From assembly GCA_003649665.1 (NCBI GenBank), contig QMSL01000019.1:1-13839 (forward strand): a DNA stretch of 13,839 nucleotides. The letters are read 5' to 3'. How positions within the stretch are numbered: the stretch's first letter is position 1; each line of letters begins with the position of its first letter. Under the pieces are notes generated by a model. The model was given only the letters and a program-made list of their open reading frames with translations, did no database searches and was not told the DNA's origin. A program made the translations under genes and the position numbers. Positions 10,470-13,839 of this stretch are shown here, in pieces. This DNA comes from Thermoprotei archaeon. GTDB lineage: Archaea > Thermoproteota > Thermoprotei > QMSL01 > B3-G16.

Positions 10470-12347
10470 CTAGTAGAAGATTAGAGGAGCGAACTTCATT
10501 ATATCTGAGAGACCTCTAACGAATATGAATCTTCCATGCCCTCTTATGGCTATTGCTCTAGCGAAACCTGCCCACTTGCTTGGGACGCATATGACATGTA
10601 ACTTATCGAAAAGAGGTGCATACTTTAAGGGATTTTCGCCAGCAGTCCATTCTCCATCGGTGATAAGTATGCCTATATATTCGTTAACACCAGCTCTGCG
10701 TAATTCATTATAAGTGGTAACTAGTGCTAGTGCTATATCAGTGTATCCATTAGCATTTAGGCTCAGTATTCGTTCAACCATTAGATCAGGTGGTACGCTC
10801 TCTCCATACCTCTTGAGGAAATCTACTGTAGTATTGAATGCGGTAATTACTAGGGATGTGTTTATGGAGGCATATACAAGCATAGCTGAAGTCAGGGCCG
10901 CTAATGTTATCTTAAGTCCACTCATTGAGGCACTTCTGTCTATTATCAGCGCGTACGCCTTTGACACTTTATCCCTATCGAATACCCTTAACGTATCTAA
11001 GTCTATCTTTGCGTTATCAAATATGCTCTCTACAGTCCTATCGATGTCAAGATCATCTGAGTGCCAATTAAATGGAGTACTTATTATCCTCCCATACCTA
11101 GTCCCAAGATAGGCCTTGGATACTATCTTCAAAATTATGTTAGTTGCATATTTTCTTGCAATCTTCTTTAACTCTCCCTGAAAGTATGGAAAGCTGAGAG
11201 CAAGAAGCTCGAGAAGTTCAAGGCTACGTGTATAGCTCGCATTCTTTAGATCCTCGATTATATCCATTGCTAAGGCAGAGTTGTTCGAGAGCTCTATAGC
11301 AACTCTTCTTGGGGCAACTCTTGCAAGTCTAATAAGATAATCTAACCTCTTAGAGTGCTGAAAATTTAAACTAGAGTCCCTTCGCTGATTTGAGCGATTA
11401 TACGTACCTTCATTAGATAAAGGGAAATCACCACCTCCTGAGAAGGGATTATCCAATTTCCTTCCTTCATCTCCGATGTTGTACTTGGCTAAGAGTTTAG
11501 AGAGTATCTCCCTAATTACATCTTCTGGCTCTACATCAGGATCTGAAACCCATATCTTACTCGACATCCCCATTATTGCGGCATATAATATATCTGAGAA
11601 CGTCAATTTACCTCCCTTGAGCTTAGCTAACTTCATAGCTATAGTGACCATGTCTATTGCCCCGCGAACAGATGAGCCCATCTTTAAAGCAGGATGATGT
11701 CTTGTCTCTCTAGCTAGATCAACGGCAAGCTCTATAAGCCATTTACACTTACAACCTGTCTTCAATTTAACGATCTCTATTTCTTCCTCCCTACTCTGAT
11801 AATCAAGTTTTAATCTGCAAAATCTATCAAGAAGAGCTCTACTCAGCCTACTAGTCCCTATATCATCGTAGGGATTCATCGCGCATATTATCCTAAAACT
11901 GGGTTTAGCCTTTATTATACCATAACGAGGGATAACCAATTCACGTTCCTCAGAGGCCCTAATGAGGACATTTGCAGCTTCCTCAGGCATTCTATTGAAT
12001 TCCTCTATGTACAGTATACCTCCTTCCTCCATGGCCTTAGTAAGCGGGCCTGGCTCAAAGTATTCAGGTTTAAACCCCTCAGATAAAACCTTAGCTGGAT
12101 TAAACGTACCTATAAGCTTCTGAGGAGTTAGATCAGCTGATCCCTCAACCATGAAGAAGGGTACTCCAGATTCCTCAGCAATAGCCCTTAGTATTGTTGA
12201 CTTAGTTGTTCCAGGCGGACCTTCAAGTAGTATGTTCTTACCAGCGGCAAGCGCAGCAATTATAGCTATCACTTCATCCCGTCTACCAACTATTCTTCTC
12301 AATACTCTACTGATTAGTCCTAAGTCCTCATATGGATTAGGATTCAT
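10470..12347 (-). CDS. Fused MoxR-type AAA+ ATPase and VWA-domain protein
   Basis: A 625-aa single-chain protein. Residues 1-290 are a MoxR/CobS/ChlI-like AAA+ ATPase: Walker A EGPPGTTKST (42-51), Walker B ILYIEEFNR (111-119), sensor 1 CAMNP (155-159), and arginine-finger region SRLSRALLDRF (166-176). Residues 295-335 are a Gly/Asn/Ser-rich low-complexity linker. A helical segment (335-455) leads to a VWA domain (460-625) with a complete metal-ion-dependent adhesion site: DRSAS (470-474), Thr in GYTD (about 534-537) and ITDGE (562-566). Such pairs act as chaperones that insert metals or remodel enzyme complexes, usually as separate MoxR and VWA proteins; ChlD/CobT-type partners are relatives. 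ATG 12347 is chosen over TTG 12350 because the TATA box at 12369-12380 predicts a leaderless start there. No client enzyme is adjacent. Confidence 0.88.
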   Translation of the reverse strand: MNPNPYEDLGLISRVLRRIVGRRDEVIAIIAALAAGKNILLEGPPGTTKSTILRAIAEESGVPFFMVEGSADLTPQKLIGTFNPAKVLSEGFKPEYFEPGPLTKAMEEGGILYIEEFNRMPEEAANVLIRASEERELVIPRYGIIKAKPSFRIICAMNPYDDIGTSRLSRALLDRFCRLKLDYQSREEEIEIVKLKTGCKCKWLIELAVDLARETRHHPALKMGSSVRGAIDMVTIAMKLAKLKGGKLTFSDILYAAIMGMSSKIWVSDPDVEPEDVIREILSKLLAKYNIGDEGRKLDNPFSGGGDFPLSNEGTYNRSNQRRDSSLNFQHSKRLDYLIRLARVAPRRVAIELSNNSALAMDIIEDLKNASYTRSLELLELLALSFPYFQGELKKIARKYATNIILKIVSKAYLGTRYGRIISTPFNWHSDDLDIDRTVESIFDNAKIDLDTLRVFDRDKVSKAYALIIDRSASMSGLKITLAALTSAMLVYASINTSLVITAFNTTVDFLKRYGESVPPDLMVERILSLNANGYTDIALALVTTYNELRRAGVNEYIGILITDGEWTAGENPLKYAPLFDKLHVICVPSKWAGFARAIAIRGHGRFIFVRGLSDIMKFAPLIFY

Positions 12348-12368
12348 CAAGAAGAGAGAAGGAGGATA

Positions 12369-12380
12369 CTATTAAAAAAC
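12369..12380 (-). promoter_or_regulatory. TATA-like box of the MoxR-VWA gene
   Basis: GTTTTTTAATAG on the minus strand predicts transcription near 12348, exactly at ATG 12347. It lies about 10 nt after the permease stop codon, so the ATPase gene is probably transcribed on its own as a leaderless message. Confidence 0.45.
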
Positions 12381-12389
12381 TTAAGCCTC

Positions 12390-13839
12390 TTAAAATCCCA
12401 TTAACTTCCTTTCCCTCTCCCAATCCTTAAGTATGTCATTTATGAATACTGCAACTCTGTCTAAGTATTTGACGGGTACTTTAAGTCCTGAGGCTGGCTT
12501 TGATCTTAACTCTACCATGTAGTAATCGAAGCCAGGCATCTTAGTGATGGTAAGGACGTTATTTACTATTATATCGCCTTGATCCGTCTTCACGATGTAT
12601 CTAAAGCGGAATTCTTTTACTCTCTTTCCTGACGGTGTCTCCTTCTCCTCTAGCTCTCTTAGGTCCTCAACTCTCTCTAGATAGCCAGTTGTTAAGTCTT
12701 GAAGTCTAGAGTAGACATACGAGAAGAATACTGGAGCCTCCCTTAATGAGATGTGGATGTCATAGCCATACGTCTTTTCAGTAGTTATCTTCGTTATTTC
12801 CTCCTTTCTTCTCTCTCTCACCTCAGGAGCCGCTTTTATTCTCTTAATCATTGATGGGACGAACATGTATGCAGCCTGCATAGCTGGTCTAAATGATGCT
12901 ATCATAGATGCTATGATAGCCACGACTACCGATATTACGCTCCAGTACCATTCTAACTTCTCTTTTATTATTAGGTTCTTGGACGCAGCTATTGCAGAGA
13001 GGACACGGAACGTTGTCAGTCCAGAGATGTAGCCTATTCCTCCTCCAAGTAGACCATATATCATGGATTCGGCTAGGAATAACATTGCTATCTGTGCTGG
13101 ATTGAGGCCTAACGCGAATAATAGGTATATCTCGCGCCTCCTCTCATATATTATACTGTACATGGTTATAGCCACGTTAAAGCCTACTATTACTATGGGC
13201 ACTACGAATGCCAAGCTCTTAGCGAAGAGGCTCTCCATTTTCTGTCCGAAGTATACTACTAGCGATCCAGCCTTCATTATCACGTAAGCATAGAAGTCGC
13301 TTCCCTTTCTCTCTATATAGGCCTTAGCCAAGGGCAATAGATCGGATGGATCCTTAGCTAATACAACGAGACTATAGATATCGCTTACCTGGCTTATCTT
13401 ACTAATGGGTTCAGGTATTACCTTGAATAGCAGGAATCTCCAGTTAACTATGACTATGTCTGTAGCATTAGCAGGCACTGCCTTTTCACCTGATATTACT
13501 AAAGGCTTAAGTGGGGATCCATCCACGTCTTGGAATGCATCTAATGACTCCTCTGAGAATATCCCAACTACCTTTAACGTAGCCTTCGTGATACGTGATG
13601 TAAGCCTGGTAGTAACCGTTATGTTCACTAAGTCGCCTACTTTGACTTTAAGGATTTCCGCAGCAGAGGATGGTAGGAGTATTGAGTCCTCACTGCTTAT
13701 ATCGCTATATTTACCGCTTGTGAGAATGTTTGAGATCCCTGTAAATTGATCCTCCTCTGGAGCTAGACCTAAGATTGCATGAGCTATATACTTTCTACGT
13801 CCGTGCTCTACCACTACGGTTACATGAGCTTTGGGATAG
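12390..13839 (-). CDS. FtsX/MacB-type ABC transporter permease, N-terminus outside window
   Basis: The frame is open to the window edge, so the start and the first membrane helix are missing; about 482 residues are visible (numbers below count from GTG 13814). Residues 1-190 form the extracytoplasmic MacB-like core (ILLPSSAAEILKVKVGDLVNI, VVGIF). Three membrane helices follow (about 199-222, 240-265, 290-308). Between the first two is the cytoplasmic loop YERRREIYLLFALGLNPAQI, the coupling segment that meets the ATPase in FtsX/LolC permeases; the Ala-Leu-Gly is the family mark. The last 145 residues (about 328-474) form a mixed alpha/beta cytoplasmic domain that ordinary FtsX permeases lack. 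These permeases work with a MacB/LolD-type ATPase in export or mechanotransmission rather than import. The ATPase gene may lie upstream, outside the window. Confidence 0.85.
   Translation of the reverse strand, partial: YPKAHVTVVVEHGRRKYIAHAILGLAPEEDQFTGISNILTSGKYSDISSEDSILLPSSAAEILKVKVGDLVNITVTTRLTSRITKATLKVVGIFSEESLDAFQDVDGSPLKPLVISGEKAVPANATDIVIVNWRFLLFKVIPEPISKISQVSDIYSLVVLAKDPSDLLPLAKAYIERKGSDFYAYVIMKAGSLVVYFGQKMESLFAKSLAFVVPIVIVGFNVAITMYSIIYERRREIYLLFALGLNPAQIAMLFLAESMIYGLLGGGIGYISGLTTFRVLSAIAASKNLIIKEKLEWYWSVISVVVAIIASMIASFRPAMQAAYMFVPSMIKRIKAAPEVRERRKEEITKITTEKTYGYDIHISLREAPVFFSYVYSRLQDLTTGYLERVEDLRELEEKETPSGKRVKEFRFRYIVKTDQGDIIVNNVLTITKMPGFDYYMVELRSKPASGLKVPVKYLDRVAVFINDILKDWERERKLMGF

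Noticed and set aside
10714..11112. Plus-strand open frame of 132 aa opposite the MoxR-VWA gene
   Set aside because: It lies fully inside the VWA-coding part, has antisense-type composition and no initiation signals.
13405..13749. Plus-strand open frame of 114 aa opposite the permease
   Set aside because: It mirrors the extracytoplasmic domain of the FtsX-type permease and has no independent support.
1..13839. CRISPR array, tRNA, rRNA, insertion sequence or integrase
   Set aside because: I saw no regularly spaced repeats, no tRNA T-loop (GGTTCRA) context, no transposase motifs and no target-site duplications. The Cas2-like protein is therefore not treated as part of a CRISPR locus.

Overview
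This is a compact, AT-rich archaeal segment, most likely from a thermophilic, anaerobic member of the TACK group (Thermoproteota or a related deep lineage). The signs are: TATA-box promoters placed so that several transcripts would be nearly leaderless; GGTGA/GAGGTG ribosome-binding sites on internal operon genes; heavy use of AGA/AGG arginine codons; a single OB-fold ssDNA-binding protein that aligns with the crenarchaeal SSB; a PadR regulator; radical-SAM enzymes, including an NrdG2-type activase that implies anaerobic chemistry; and a fused MoxR-VWA protein. No rRNA, tRNA, CRISPR array, insertion sequence or prophage gene was recognised.

Layout. Positions 1-4.2 kb: the N-terminus of a BadF-family sugar kinase (cut by the window edge), a coiled-coil protein with a possible C-terminal winged helix, a divergent PadR regulator, a cytidylate-kinase-like P-loop protein converging on PadR, and an overlapping pair made of an unrecognised 266-aa protein and an NPPY-type methyltransferase. 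Positions 4.2-7.2 kb: a radical SAM protein on the minus strand, divergent from four plus-strand genes that mostly carry their own promoters: a tail-less SSB-like OB protein, a 145-aa protein with a Cas2/VapD-like predicted layout, a 95-aa protein with a Pcc1-like layout, and an NrdG2-type activase.

Positions 7.2-10.25 kb: the most coherent unit. A minus-strand operon runs in the order PxpC/KipA-like protein, acyl-CoA carboxyltransferase (MmdA/PccB type), a 67-aa helical protein, and a biotin carboxyl carrier protein. There is no biotin carboxylase, so either AccC lies elsewhere or the complex is a decarboxylase or transcarboxylase. The PxpC-like protein has no PxpA or PxpB partner and has lost a conserved motif, so it may have been recruited to the biotin enzyme.

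Positions 10.2-13.8 kb: a 233-bp gap holding the operon promoter, then a single-chain MoxR AAA+ plus VWA protein, and an FtsX/MacB-type permease with an unusual C-terminal cytoplasmic domain (cut at its N-terminus by the window edge).

Most gene calls rest on motifs. The candidates for something undescribed are the carboxylase operon with its PxpC-like and 67-aa partners, the Cas2-like protein, and the permease tail. None can be proven from sequence alone.
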